64,000 nucleotides of DNA from Prostheceraeus crozeri (GCA_907163375.1 CAJQUW010014769.1:1488001-1552000), one strand, 5' to 3'. Positions 1 through 11,520 are shown, counted from the first letter of the stretch. Numbers and translations: made by a program. Notes: a model not told the origin generated them from the sequence alone.

Positions 1-1916
1 TTTACGACTCATCGATGATTGAATGTCACTGTTTAGTTGAGTATGACACCGAATCAAACGTTCAGTTTGTGTGGCATTGTACACAAAATTGTCTATAATA
101 ATTTGTGCAAAATCGATGATCCATCGGAATTTCTTAACAGTTCTTAGAGTTTTTCAGTTGTGTCATCAGTTGATGAAAAATGAACGTCCTCCAAATGAAC
201 AAAAATAACCAGTGCCGTCGTCTCCGTGCCTGCGAGGCCTTCGCGGCATACCAAAAAATAAATATTTACGTTCATAAAACAAAGGTTCAAATAGTTTTTA
301 TTTTTTGTTTTTGAGAGTATCTTTGTGTTAACAACCTAACTTACACTTTAAGTTTCAAGTCACTACTCTCAAATACGTTCAGAGCACCAGCTCTTAGCTG
401 TTAACTGGAGGATCTTCAAGCAATCTCGCAATGCGTTAAGGATTCGTGCGCTTAGCTCGATAGCTAGACTCGTCTTCTGCAGATAGAAACGCAGATGCAA
501 ATACATTGCAGCAATGCAAGAAAAGATCTATTTACAAATTCTTGGATTCAGATAGAGAGAGGCGCAAATTTTCCCTATTTGTGGCTTCGCCAAATTTTGG
601 AGATGATGACGCGTTGAATCTTCGTGCCTGCTGCGTTCACCAATGGCTGAATGTCGGATCGGAAGGCTAGAAGCCGCTGGAAGGAGACAGCGACGAAGGT
701 TCCTTAATTTGATGTGTGATTCAGTCTGAGATGTTCAATGATTGAAGGCATGTTTTGTGATATTATGTTTATGGTGGCGATTTCAACAGCTTTTCTACAC
801 CGGTCAGTCGTCCGAGGGATTATGCAGAAAAACTCAAACCATCGTACACGAAGTTAATGGCGTTGAAATAAAAACTAAACCACTCTCAAAGCTCTATGAG
901 GAGCACAAAAAACGCTTTAGCAGCCCTAATTTTGAAAGATGTAAGTGATTGACAGGCTATTAGACACAAGAGCCTTGCGTTGGCGAGAGCTTCCTCGAGA
1001 GTGAATGTAATTGTCTGTATAGTGATCTCAGCTCCTTGACGAAGTCGGTGAAGCATCATGTGAGAAATCAACATCGCATTTTCATTGTCATTTGACGCTT
1101 AAAATCTTAGGAAAACAAGAGTCGCGTTGACAAACAATCATTACATGCTTATGAGACTTCAAAAAAAGAGGCTCTCACATAAGACTCACAGTGAATCATT
1201 CACATGCAGTATGGTCAATATTGGGTAGTCTGGACTTCAGTGCAACTTTCATTTAAATATCAGTTTCTATTTCTCACATAATTTCATTTTTTAGTCATGC
1301 ATGCCAGCATGACTTGAATGTCTATGTTGGCCCACTTATACGACTATGAAAATTCACTGAAATTAAGACAGCGTCAAATTAATTATTTTATGCAGTTCAT
1401 GCTGTCTGCTGCAGAAATACTGAAACGCCACTGAAAATAACCAATGCAATGATCTGCAAATTTTGCCACTTTGTCGGAGACAAATATTTGTTCGACATTA
1501 ATGTATCTACCTCCATCAATCATTATATCAGCATTACTGGTATCGGCAAGTTTGATTATTGCTTGAACACCTCTTCTTGCTCGTCAATAAATTGTTATCT
1601 AACCGAAAGATAAAATATAGTTGCTACATGCATGGCCAATAATTAATTCGCTCCAAGCGGAAACAAAACATAACATACTCGTATGACAGTGTGCATATTG
1701 TAGTGACCCGCAATTTTTCTATACAGTATGTGCTTCATGTAGTGGTCACTGTTGATTGTCGCAGTTCTTGGTGCATCTGCCCCGGGCCCCTCTCGAATAA
1801 TACACTTCAAAAATTATCACTACAAATAGTACAAAATCTTCAGTCCCACTAAATTTCTCCATCAATGCTGCAATATCTACATCACAATGTAGAGCCTAGT
1901 CATTGATGCAACACTC
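1..1916. other. 3' flank, no recognised gene
   Basis: No gene or named repeat is recognised. A plus-strand open frame at 742-948 and a minus-strand one at 886-1074 overlap each other and have no family resemblance that I can see. The stretch is AT-rich, non-coding-looking sequence beyond the presumed end of the SMARCC transcript. Confidence 0.5.
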
Positions 1917-2916
1917 TTTATTGGCTAATTATCAAACAGAACCAAAGTTTCGCATATTACAATAAGACACTTTGATTCGGTCAACAACTCTGAATGATTG
2001 GAAAACTGTAAGAAAAAACTTGTACGAAATTTACAAATATGAATGTCTACATCTTTCAGAACGAACTTGATATCCATATGTACTTCATTTTTATTGAATT
2101 TCGGATGAATTATCAGAACCAACTTTTTTCTTGACTGATTTACTTAAAATTGTAGTCCATGAGTTGCTACATCATTCCACATGCTAGGTAGTTTATTACC
2201 TTAAGCGGATATCAGTTCATAATTCGATAGCATGCTCTTAATAGTCAAATTTGATTATGCTGAAGCTGCTACCGTGATTTTTCAGCGAGATAATCAACTT
2301 CCATATGGTTCCGAGCACTGGTGTGTTTTAGCTGCTTGTCCAGATCAATATCTCTAGCTATACTTTGCAATGATAATCTTTCTTACTCTAAGAATGCCTA
2401 CGAGTACAAATGCCTGCATGCTGGAAAATAATTCCTACAGGTTATCCACATAAGCTTATTTTGAAAAATGACGCCAATAAATCGAAAATACACGTAGATA
2501 AAAGAATAATTATAAAAAAACATCAGAAATTCTTGTCCATATGAGATGTATTATGTAAAATTGAAATTGAGTTAATACTACTACAAAGTCATGAAACAAA
2601 TATGAAATTACGTACAACATCACAACATAGAATTGATATCAAAAGTACCATTGTACATTGCAGTAACGCATTATAAGCATGACATTTGAACACATTTAAA
2701 AAACACGAATGTACAAAGCAGGAAAATAAGTTGAGGAGAGTTTGCTAGGCTAAATTCCCGTATGAATGATCGAGCTCTAGGAAGTCTTTGATCAAGCTGT
2801 TGTCTACTTGATAAATACAAAAATGACAACATTCAAGAACAAATTGAAATGCATTACTCCAAATTTGCAATCAACTTCATTTCAGGTTTTCAGGATCTTG
2901 GCATGTCACTTTGTTT
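1917..2916 (-). other. Presumed 3' UTR of the SMARCC gene
   Basis: This lies directly after the stop codon of the last coding exon. Read on the minus strand, canonical AATAAA hexamers occur at 2090-2095 and 1917-1922, about 0.8 and 1.0 kb past the stop. Either could be the polyadenylation signal. Choosing between them is inference, because no transcript evidence is available. Confidence 0.35.
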
Positions 2917-3035
2917 TCAATCTGCAGTCGAAGCTGTGGAATTTGTGGCACTGATTTGACTGTCTGTTGGATCACTTTTAATTTCAGCATGGGAAGTAGG
3001 AGGAACTTCGTTATTTGTCACATCCATCGATTCTT
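2917..3035 (-). CDS. SMARCC2: SMARCC exon 10 (last coding exon, C-terminus)
   Basis: The exon follows a TTTATTTGCAG acceptor at 3036 and supplies two bases of a split glutamine codon, then about 38 residues (ESMDVTNNEVPPTSHAEIKS and on) to a TGA at 2917-2919. The phase matches the exon 9 donor exactly. This short serine/threonine/acidic tail is much shorter than the proline- and glutamine-rich C-terminus of vertebrate SMARCC proteins. It has no conserved domain, so its assignment rests on splice phase and position. Confidence 0.8.
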
Positions 3036-3319
3036 CTGCAAATAAACAAACATGGGCATCAGAAGAAACAGCTAGCGATTACCATATACAAACTAGCACA
3101 TAATTACCGGCAATGAAAGGGTGTTTTTACCATGGTAATCACCAGCGGTTTTTTAGAGGACTTTCCTTACTTATGAAAGCTTTCCTTCATGACGGAGAAG
3201 ATTTGATTTTGAAGCAGAAAACAATTGAGTCAATTGTACTTGCACTTTGGAGTCATTAGAGGAGATTAAAATTACCGGCAATATGACAGACCATGTTTGA
3301 TATATTTTGACTAAAAAAC

Positions 3320-3359
3320 TCCAGGACATGCATAACATTCCAGGACAGCGGATACCCTG
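3320..3359. repeat. Solo hAT-like terminal sequence ending CCCTG
   Basis: This lies in the last intron. The sequence ends GGACAGCGGATACCCTG and closely resembles the piece ending at 51784 (GACCGCGGATGCCCTG). Termini of the form CAGGGTRTCYGCNG are typical of hAT-type miniature elements. I found no matching opposite end or target duplication here, so it is probably a truncated copy. Confidence 0.4.
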
Positions 3360-4582
3360 AATATAGACCTACATTTCGTGCACTATCTTTGACTATGAAA
3401 TTTGCATTACTCAATGATATCATAAGCTATTGATACAACTGTACCTAAATATCACATAAACATTACATGTAGTACGCAGGACTTTCTGTCGCAAGGTAGG
3501 AATATAGTTTCACACTGCATAAAATCTGTTTGTTTATGCATTAAGAATTACCTTGTGTGCATCTAGCTGAAATCATGCTTAGATGCAAGTGAACACTTGT
3601 CAATTTTAGTAAAACTTGTATATATAAATGAAATATATGAATTTTACACGAATGTGTTGGCATCAACAGTTAACAATGCTCAACTGCACACCTTTCATAA
3701 TACCTACCATTCATTAAACGTCGCATAGGCCAATAGAGAAACCAATGCAGTAAAAATTGTATATTCGAAAATGTAAGTTTGAGGGTGATGGCAAAAAAGT
3801 AAAAGAAGCATTCGATTTGCTATAACCGAGGTCCAAAGAGAAAGATCTATCGAAACCGCTACGCTATACTCTTACATGTACGTAATTCTAAAGCGTTACG
3901 TGGATACAAATCTATGCAAAGATTTATATGCCATACGCATTAGTCCTTCGAGTGGTCAAATTGTAGTTCTGATCGATAAATTGGCTTGAAATTCGGATCA
4001 ACTCGCCGCCTAGTTATCACCGATCCAGCGATCGGCAAACTGTTAGTAGAAACGACTTTGTCTGATTATGTAAGGATTTACAATAATATCGATCATAAGA
4101 ATTCCGACATGTTGCCACGCCGAACATGAAAAGCGATAATTAATCAAAAAGTATTTTGATGAACATCTACAGATTTACATTGATACAAAATTCAATGAAA
4201 GAGGTAAATTAATTCGGAATAATCCTTAATCATGAAAGAGGATGAGAATGGGGCATTTTTGCTGTTCGCCAAAATATATTTTATTCATCCAAATTCACAA
4301 TGGCGACAAATAAAAGTAAGAGCGATTAAGTTATGATACTGAAGCATGCTGCAATATGTCAGGCAGTTAACAGAAAACAGAAATTTCAATCTGCAGACTG
4401 AAAATCTTCAGTATTTTAACAAAATACAAATACTGCGGAAACAAACACTTAAAAGAATGAAAATTTATCGACAATTTAGGACTGTAGGAACGATTCTTCA
4501 TCAGTTTTCAGTTTTTATTAGGGGTGCAATTTCTCTGATTGGATCTAAATAGACATCGGAGACATGGAATAATTTGACTTAC

Positions 4583-5075
4583 GTTTCAAGGCACCCTTTA
4601 AGGAGCTTCCGTCAGTTGCAACATCATCATCTTCATCTTCATCATCGTCCAATTCATCATCGAGCTCTTCCTCTTCTTCTTCCTCCTCCCCAGTTCCATC
4701 TCTACCAGTTCGACCTCTTTCTCCGCCATCATTCCTCCTTTCAACTGGATCACTAACCTCCATAGCGGAGGTTGAGATGCCCTCTCCATTCGCAGCAGGA
4801 ACTCCAACTGGTGGTTGTGATGTTTCTTGTTGTTGATTTGCTGGCGGTAAAGCGGTTTGTGGTTGAGTGCTCGTTTGTGATTGAATCGGCAAGACGTGTG
4901 ACTGTTGATTGACGATGGTCGTCGAGTTAGGTGCAAGAGCAGCGGCAGCGACCTGCCGAGCCCGGAACTCAGCTGTTTTGAGAATTTCCAAATGGAAAGC
5001 CTGGCGCTCTTGTAGGAGTTGGTGCCTAGCCTGTTCCAACATTTCTCGCTCACGATCCATGATAGCCTCCAATTC
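4583..5075 (-). CDS. SMARCC2: SMARCC exon 9 (coiled coil and acidic tail)
   Basis: It encodes residues about 978-1141. The first part ([20 protein letters not shown] and on to FRARQ) is the second half of the conserved SMARCC leucine-zipper-like coiled coil that mediates dimerisation and BAF core assembly. It continues directly from exon 8. After it come an S/T/Q/P-rich stretch and then a long acidic run (about 25 of 30 residues Glu or Asp) near residue 1115. The acceptor is TTTTCAG at 5076 and the donor a perfect GTAAGT after 4583. The acidic run is an odd feature compared with the P/Q-rich vertebrate tail. Two overlapping frames on the same DNA (4574-4756 plus and 4598-5122 minus) are shadows. 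Confidence 0.93.
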
Positions 5076-6305
5076 CTGAAAATTGATGTCATCGTATTGC
5101 AATATGGATAATCAAAATTCAATTTTCAGGTTGGAACACTCTTGCCAATTACTAAGTGCATTATTTACAAATTGAATATTATCACCGAATAAATATCCCT
5201 CAAATTATGACACAATCGTCCATGGAACCTTGGTTTCAGATGTTTTCTTTATCTTTAAAGTATAAAATGCTCTAGTATTAGTGCTTCAAATCGAATGCTT
5301 ATTATCGAATATTTATTAGAAATCTAAAATCAGATATTACACACTCTAAAAAGAGACAATGTCAATGACGATAAAAACTAGATCAGCTAGCAAATATTTT
5401 TCTTGTAATGCGATTGTTTTTCAGCAACTTTGTAGATTGATAAGCATGAATATATCAATATTCATTAAAGGCTAGCAAATATCAGTGGCGTAGCGTGCTT
5501 CAAACCGTTTCCGGGGCTAAAGTCAGTCTTGGCATCGGTATACCTTATAGTATAGAACCCGTTGGGTTCTAATCTAGAAGTCACTTTGATGTTTTCAAAT
5601 AATGATGAAATAATGAAGAAGTGAAAGTATGCATGTGTGAACAATTAGCAACGCGTTTGTCAGGCACGCCGTGATTAGCCAGTCAGTGTGTGTAAGTGTT
5701 TCTCGTAAAGAGTTCCCTGTCTTCGCCCGGGTTGAATCACAGAGATAGATTGCTTCTCCGTGGGTTGCATCACGGACTGTCCGTGGTTGCATGCAGTGGC
5801 CGCGACGAGCTGAAAGGCGTCGCCGAGCAGTTCTGGCGCGCGCGAACGGCACATTGATAGATTGGCTGATTTGTCGATGACATCAACGAGCCATTACTGA
5901 TCATGTGTGGCTCGTGCAAGATTTTGGTCAATCAGTGCAATCTCGGCGACACTCCGGCGACTGTCCCTGAGAGAGGAAGAGAGAGATAAAACCACCGACA
6001 GTTATACATGCATCTGTTGGAAAGATGAATAAAGACTTAAGATTAGCTGTAACGTTTGGTCACTGATGCACATTGTCAGGGAACCCTAGTTGGCTGCGCT
6101 ACGCTTCGCCAAGGAACGGACACTACAAATTTGCAGCCTACAGGATGAGGCAGATTGCATTACTTGATATTTAAATGAAAATAACGTTTCTTGTGCCAAC
6201 AAAATTCATCTTAATGAAATCATCAGAATGAATATTAGCCTAGATATCATAAAAATGAACAAGGAGAGGAAAGCACACAAATCTATCGATCTGAACATGA
6301 GAATT

Positions 6306-9300
6306 TTAATTTTTGCGGTTAGTGGTTCGAAAGGTCGTGTCATTCACTTCTTTAGAAAAATTCTTCAGGAACGTATTGAATACATGACGCAGAAAATGAC
6401 GCTGGCCATTTGGGCATTCACCAGTCAGTATATGATGATATCGATGATCATTCGTGACAGTATTTACGGTAAGAAGTGAAAGCGAAGCTACAACTTCTTG
6501 AGAATAGAACATATGCCTCATATATTTTTGATCATCTTTAAGATGGCCAAAAATGTGGTAAGCTATTGCACACAGAGTGAAGACAAAAACAGACGGAAAT
6601 TTCAATCCTCCACGATTGCGAAGCTCAACCAGTAATGCATCCGATTTTTCAATGGTACTCACATCGTTGATGATGTCGAATGCTCCATCTTCAATCAATT
6701 CCACTTTACACCAACTGCATTTCACACTTTTGTTCAAAAAACATGAAACATATCCTCCGATGTAGAGAATGATATTCAACATGATATTGTTTTTTGATTT
6801 GAAAAAACAAAAGCATCGACTGTCCCTCGTCGTGAGAAGCATCAAACATTTTCATGTCATTTAGCTCGAAATCATGGTGTTTAAGAAGTGTAGAAATGCG
6901 AATTTTCTTTTCAGCCTCGAAGATTTGACGGACGGAAACCAAATAATTTCCACCATGAAATTGGCGGTATCTGGCAAATCTCCGCTCAATCCAGTCGTTA
7001 ACAAAAACACCAGGGAAAACAGTTGCGAAAATACCATTTGTCAGCAAATAAGTTGACATTTTTGACGTTGTAAAGCAACACGTTCTTACTGCCAAAAAAG
7101 TGGGCTTCGTTAGACCCGGATGACAAGAACGTTCCAACTGAAGAAAGAAATTCTCATAGCGAATTAGCAATTGAAGTCTTTCATCATTTTTTTGAATAGG
7201 ATTTGCCATCGATAAACGTTTATGCTTTCCCTTTGTTGGGGAACGAATGTTCCAAATTGTACATAGATTATGAATCAATCCCAAAAAGATAATAACACCA
7301 GGTGAAAGACCATAAAACTTGGCCGCTGCAACAGTACTTTCGTCAAATAGAGCGCATGCAAGTGAGACGTTGGTTTTTTCGAGATTCGTAGGATGAAAAA
7401 CTCGACGATTAAGTTTATAATATGCCACTCTAGCGGGTAAACATAATTCCTTTTCCCATAATTCTTTCAGCTCAAATATATCAGCAGAATGAATTTTAGA
7501 ATGGTCATTCAGGTCCGGAAATGATATAGTTCTTTTTGACAGCCAGTTGTTATATATATTCTTGAAATATGTGCGGGATCAAAAAGAAGGAATAACGGTT
7601 CCCCATGTGCCGGATGTTGCACATGTGAAACATCGGATTATTTCGGATTATCGGACCAAAGCGTCATGAACAGTTTCCTGTTAACAGTATTATTATCAAC
7701 ACAACAAGCAATTATACGGATTCCAATTGAGTTCAGAAGGGTGATTAACATGAACAAAATATCCATGTAAATCATCTGAAGATAATCTTCGAGTTGGTAT
7801 CAATGAAACGATATCTTGATAATTACCACACACAGATTTGATCAAGAATGCTGTGACAGTACTGGCCAATTCAACTGTGTTATCGCCACGACCATGAACC
7901 TTCCCGCCACTAAATTCCATTTTTTTGTTGGCATGAATTTCATCGATATTGATAATCATTATTCTTTCCTTCTCACATAGGAGTTGACTAAGTCCGTATC
8001 CGACAGACTGTTACTGAAGCTCGAAGACAATCGTCGTAAATGTCTACTACACGGTAGTGTCAATGAACCACTTTCACGCAAAAATTCGTACGTTGAAAAA
8101 CTCAAATTTTGAATAAGATAAGCCAAAGATAACATCTGAGTGAAGTATTCAAGCTTATCATGTATAAGCAGCCGGATCTGTTCCAATTAAGAAGAAAGTT
8201 TCGAATACTTATCCGAATCATCAGTTTCTCCAAAACGAGAAAGTAATTTTTCACAGTTGACAATAATCTGCTTAAAATAACGCAATTCGTTTGATGTTTC
8301 TTGGGAGTATTCCTTGTGCTTCAGATATGCCAAAATGTTCTCAATGTCATAAAAGGTCGTTATCTTGTTTTTCTGTTGCGGTATAAAGTCCAAATCATCG
8401 ACGATTTTGCTGTCCAGACTAATGATGAATGTCAAATCTTCTTTTATCAATAGTGATTTTGTAATAACAGGAATACCGAAGTCATCAATCGCATACATAA
8501 TAAACACGATCTTCATTTCAGTGAAATTCTTAATAAATGAGGATAAATGTGGAGGTAGAGTGTAATTCAACAAATCAGCCGATGAATTTAAATTGTTGCT
8601 TTCAAAATATGCAGAGACGTCAGCCTCCACCTTCTCCGCATCCCGAAGTCGTCTACTTCCGCTGATGAAGTCGATGGTCTCTCACATGGAACATTTTGAG
8701 ATAAGTATGTAGGAAGATTAGGAAATAACGTGGGTATAGCTGTATCTTTTAAGTGTAGTTTTATCCAGGGCTGGGGTGTCGTGCTTTTTTTGACCGACAC
8801 CGACACCGGATTTTGAAAAGCACGACACCGACACCGGATAATAATAATAATAATAAAATTGACTGAATTGTCCGACTTGTCTTTACTTTTGCTTTGCTTT
8901 GTGTCCCTGACTTTCTTTTTTTCGTTGTGCATTGATGATTGATCACTATGACAACGCGTCAGCCTCAGACAATAGCATCAGGCGTAAGAAGCGTGCTAAG
9001 CGCACGCCAAGATGAGAAGCGTCCTCTATGCGTGATAGCCATTGAGATAGAAAAGGTGAGAGCGCTAACCTCACTAGAGGATTGCACCTCACTACGATCA
9101 ATGACTGGCCTAATCTATCTCAATGGTGATAGCATTCAGAGCACATAGCATAAAGTGCATTAGGGACCTATCAAGGCAAGAAGAAACAAAGGCCTGTCAC
9201 CTTGAATTTTTTGAACCTACATGTACTAGAGTACACATTAATAACTAATTATGCCTTCCAGTCCGTTTTAGTGAAAATATGACTATTTGCAAAGAGAAGG

Positions 9301-9480
9301 AAATCCTTGTGCGATAAAACAATTTATTTTTCCAGCTAAAATTTAAGGTCGGTGTCGGTGTCGTCCCTAAAAATCACGACACCGACACCGGGAAAAAGGG
9401 CTCGACCCCAGCCCTGGTTTTATCAGTTTTTGAGGTTCATCACCAGTCACTGTTCCTTTCCTCCATTTGTTTGTATCCGT
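6306..9480 (-). pseudogene. P-element (THAP9-like) transposase relic
   Basis: The pieces run from about 9480 down to 6306 in family order. They are a LKDTAIPTLFPNLPTYLSQ segment, which in P/THAP proteins closes the THAP finger; a region near 8100 (LEYFTQMLSLAYLIQNLSFS); the first RNase-H-fold strand with IDEIHANKK near 7930; a segment with LFLLFDPAHIFKNIYNNWL near 7600; and a C-terminal region with NDWIERRFARYRQFHGGNY near 6960. The gene is dead: there is an in-frame stop near 8188, a frame change near 7960, further stops near 7690, and the hAT-like insertion at 8766-9416. Most of the N-terminal THAP finger is absent, because the inverted repeat begins only about 20 codons upstream of the LKDTAIPTLF motif. 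Confidence 0.85.
8766..9416. mobile_element. Innermost 651-bp non-autonomous hAT-like element
   Basis: The ends CAGGGCTGGGGTGTCGTGC and, inverted, CAGGGCTGGGGTCGAGCCC form the terminal repeats. They are flanked by a perfect 8-bp duplication GTTTTATC at 8758-8765 and 9417-9424. Just inside each end are copies of the GACACCGACACCGG motif in opposite orientations. A short AAT microsatellite lies at about 8839-8855. I see no transposase frame, so it depended on one supplied elsewhere. It splits the P-element transposase, so it is younger than the P insertion. Confidence 0.88.
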
Positions 9481-9700
9481 AGAATATCCGTAGCGCAGCC
9501 AACTGGGGTTCCCTGACATTGTACATGATCAAAATATGTTGGGGAATTTATTTGAAAATACATTCGGGGCATTGCCCCGATTGCCCCAATGGACGCTACG
9601 CTCCTGGCAAATATTATATTTCTTTTTGATTGTCTAACAATATTTCGTGCTTTTATTTATTTCTATGACATCATGTTCAATGTTTCCGCACCTCGCAAAT

Positions 9701-10583
9701 CAGAGGCGGCGGAGCGATAGGAGATGGGGGGGGGGCAACGATCTGATACCAGTTCGATACCAACCCAACGGAATGTTGATAAAACCCGTGGCGTGGGCCT
9801 ATCAGTTGACATTTAAATTGAATAAAAGGCTACCGCAAACTATAGCATAATGTTGGTCCACTCAAAGAAATTATCAGTCCTAGACTTTTGATAGAAATTT
9901 TACTTAATTAAGATTAAACAAATTGTGATGAAGGCCGATGGTTTAATATAGATTCAAGCATGCTTCAGTATTAGGTAGTTGTAAGTCTCTCATTCACTAA
10001 TTTGAGTGTGTATTTCTAGTTGCAACTTAATTTGCTCCAGCCTTAATTTGCCTTAACATCGAAGTAATTGTTGAAGCTTACAAAAATGTTTTTGTCATAT
10101 TTGGGAATTCTGACTGTTGCACATGTATGCCTGTTTGAGGGGTTATTGCAATCACAAGATGACGAGTCGTTCTACATATTTAATAGGTGATACTATAAGC
10201 GTGTGTGATTAAATAAAACAAAGCCAGTTTTACAAAATTAGTGTAATGATAAGACTAGTGTGTACAAACTTATTAAATTTTCCAAAAAAGGAAAGCCTCT
10301 GCTTGTTTCGATATGTGAATTCTTTTGCTATAGCCTCCACTGACAATTCATCAGTGCGTCTCTTATGAATTGAAAGTACTAACAAATTGTTCAATCCTTT
10401 CTCAGCCATGTTGCTTCGCAAGTCTGATTTTATTCTTCTGAGAGAAGAAAATGTTCGTTCTGCACTGGCAGAACTCATTGGAGCCTCATTGCTTGTCTTT
10501 TATGATAACAATTGTTATAACAATTTGAATGAAAAGCTTAAAATTATCGATTAAATTTTTTGCCCTCGGTTCCGCCGCCCTTG
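9701..10583 (-). mobile_element. 883-bp hAT deletion derivative (ZMYM/DUF4371-like type)
   Basis: The termini are CAGAGGCGGCGGAGC and, inverted, CAAGGGCGGCGGAAC. They are flanked by a perfect 8-bp duplication TCGCAAAT at 9693-9700 and 10584-10591. Inside, on the minus strand, is only the last part of a hAT transposase (see the next entry). It therefore looks like an autonomous hAT that lost most of its coding region, not a de novo MITE. It starts only 87 bp after the target duplication of the outer nested element. A run of nine Gs lies near 9727. Confidence 0.85.
10257..10478 (-). pseudogene. hAT transposase C-terminal dimerisation fragment
   Basis: The peptide SSASAERTFSSLRRIKSDLR followed by LNNLLVLSIHKRRTDEL and FGKFNKF matches the C-terminal dimerisation region of hAT transposases of the zinc-finger MYM / DUF4371 kind, where the family has SSASAERSFSALRRLK and ends in FFGKF. 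Only about 75 codons remain, and the catalytic RNase-H region is absent. The reading frame runs to within about 330 bp of the element's right end. Confidence 0.85.
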
Positions 10584-10814
10584 TCGCAAATTCAGTTTTA
10601 CCTCTCACTTCATATACTTGCAGATGTATATTATAACATGGTTTTTAGAGGGTTTAGACATGAGTCAAAGATCCGAAGTTTTTCCAGGACCCTGATGATG
10701 AAATTCCAGCACCTTCATAGCAACTAAAAAATAGCTCATTGAGCAATAAGAAATCAAACATTCAAAATTTTACGATACAGTTGTATTTAAATTGCACTTC
10801 ATCCGAGCACGCTA

Positions 10815-11520
10815 TATCATAATTCAAAGTCAAAATGCCAATCAAGGCTGTTGTCAAAACAGAACGATCTGTAGTTTTCAATAATTTAGGATATCCAATT
10901 GAGGTGCAATTTCTGCATGTCATCCGAATCAGATTCAACTGTTTTAATATGCAGTATGTGTATGCATTTCCCCAATTTGAGCTCCATCATTTCGCCATGA
11001 CCTTTTGACCTTTAGCTCTGCACCCATTGATCCTATGATAGAACTTTTGGCACCAAAATATTAGTCTCGCTATGCACTTTCGAATGAGCACCCCATTTAT
11101 TGACTTTGTCATTGGTATTAATGTTAAAATGACAAATCGCCTTATTAGACTAAAATTACTACAATTTTCTGAATTTTCTGCATTTTTGAATTTGCCAATC
11201 GAGGCTGTCGAGGAAAACTAAATCACCGGGCACTTTCCTAATAACCTCAAAAGCTGAAACATATAGGACACTCAAAATGGACGGTAGCTGCATCATATTT
11301 GTGCCATTGGTTTAGCAGGAGAGGGTGATGAGCATTCGTGCTTCAAATTTTTGAGAGTTAGCATCCCGCCATGTCCTTTTGACCTCTAACTCTGCACCCA
11401 TTGACCCCATGACAAAACTTTTGGCACCAATAAACTTGTCTTGTCATGAGCATTCGAATGATATCCGGTTTGTTGACTTTTGCATGCGTCTTGGCAACAA
11501 ACATTCGCATCACGTGCTTC
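10815..11520. repeat. Two diverged direct copies of a ~360-bp unit
   Basis: The sequence around 10836-11120 recurs around 11193-11490. Shared landmarks are TGCCAATC.AGGCTGT (10836 and 11193), CCTTTTGACCT, CTCTGCACCCATTGA and ACTTTTGGCACCAA (10993 and 11367 regions). The offsets are 357 to 374 bp, so indels have accumulated. I see no protein domain. The family is unknown. Confidence 0.6.

Larger units (their letters stand above)
6077..9515 (-). mobile_element. P-superfamily DNA transposon inside the outer hAT-like element
   Basis: The ends are inverted repeats of 27 bp with one mismatch, starting CAGGGAACCC and ending GGCTGCGCTACG when each is read inward. They are flanked by a 7-bp direct repeat ACATTGT at 6070-6076 and 9516-9522. 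P-type elements make 7-8 bp duplications. The interior codes, on the minus strand, for a decayed P/THAP9-like transposase. A 651-bp hAT-like element has inserted into that coding region, so the P element was originally about 2.78 kb. Confidence 0.85.
5483..9606. mobile_element. Outer hAT-like element with GCAAATAT duplication
   Basis: The left end reads CAGTGGCGTAGCGT. The right end, read inverted, is CAGGAGCGTAGCGT, so the terminal inverted repeats are 14 bp with two mismatches. The element is flanked by a perfect 8-bp target-site duplication, GCAAATAT, at 5475-5482 and 9607-9614. Eight-base duplications and CAGTGGCG-type ends are typical of hAT transposons. Once the P element inserted into it (6077-9515) is removed, only about 0.67 kb remains, with no transposase of its own, so it is a non-autonomous (MITE-like) copy. 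It sits in the intron between SMARCC exons 9 and 8. Confidence 0.85.

Noticed and set aside
742-1074. Two short open frames on opposite strands near the window start
   Set aside because: They overlap, are under 70 codons, and show no family resemblance or splice context.
4574-5122. Open frames overlapping SMARCC exon 9 (plus 4574-4756; minus 4598-5122)
   Set aside because: They are other frames of the low-complexity acidic and Q-rich coding DNA; their His/Leu- or Met/Lys-rich composition is a by-product of the true frame.
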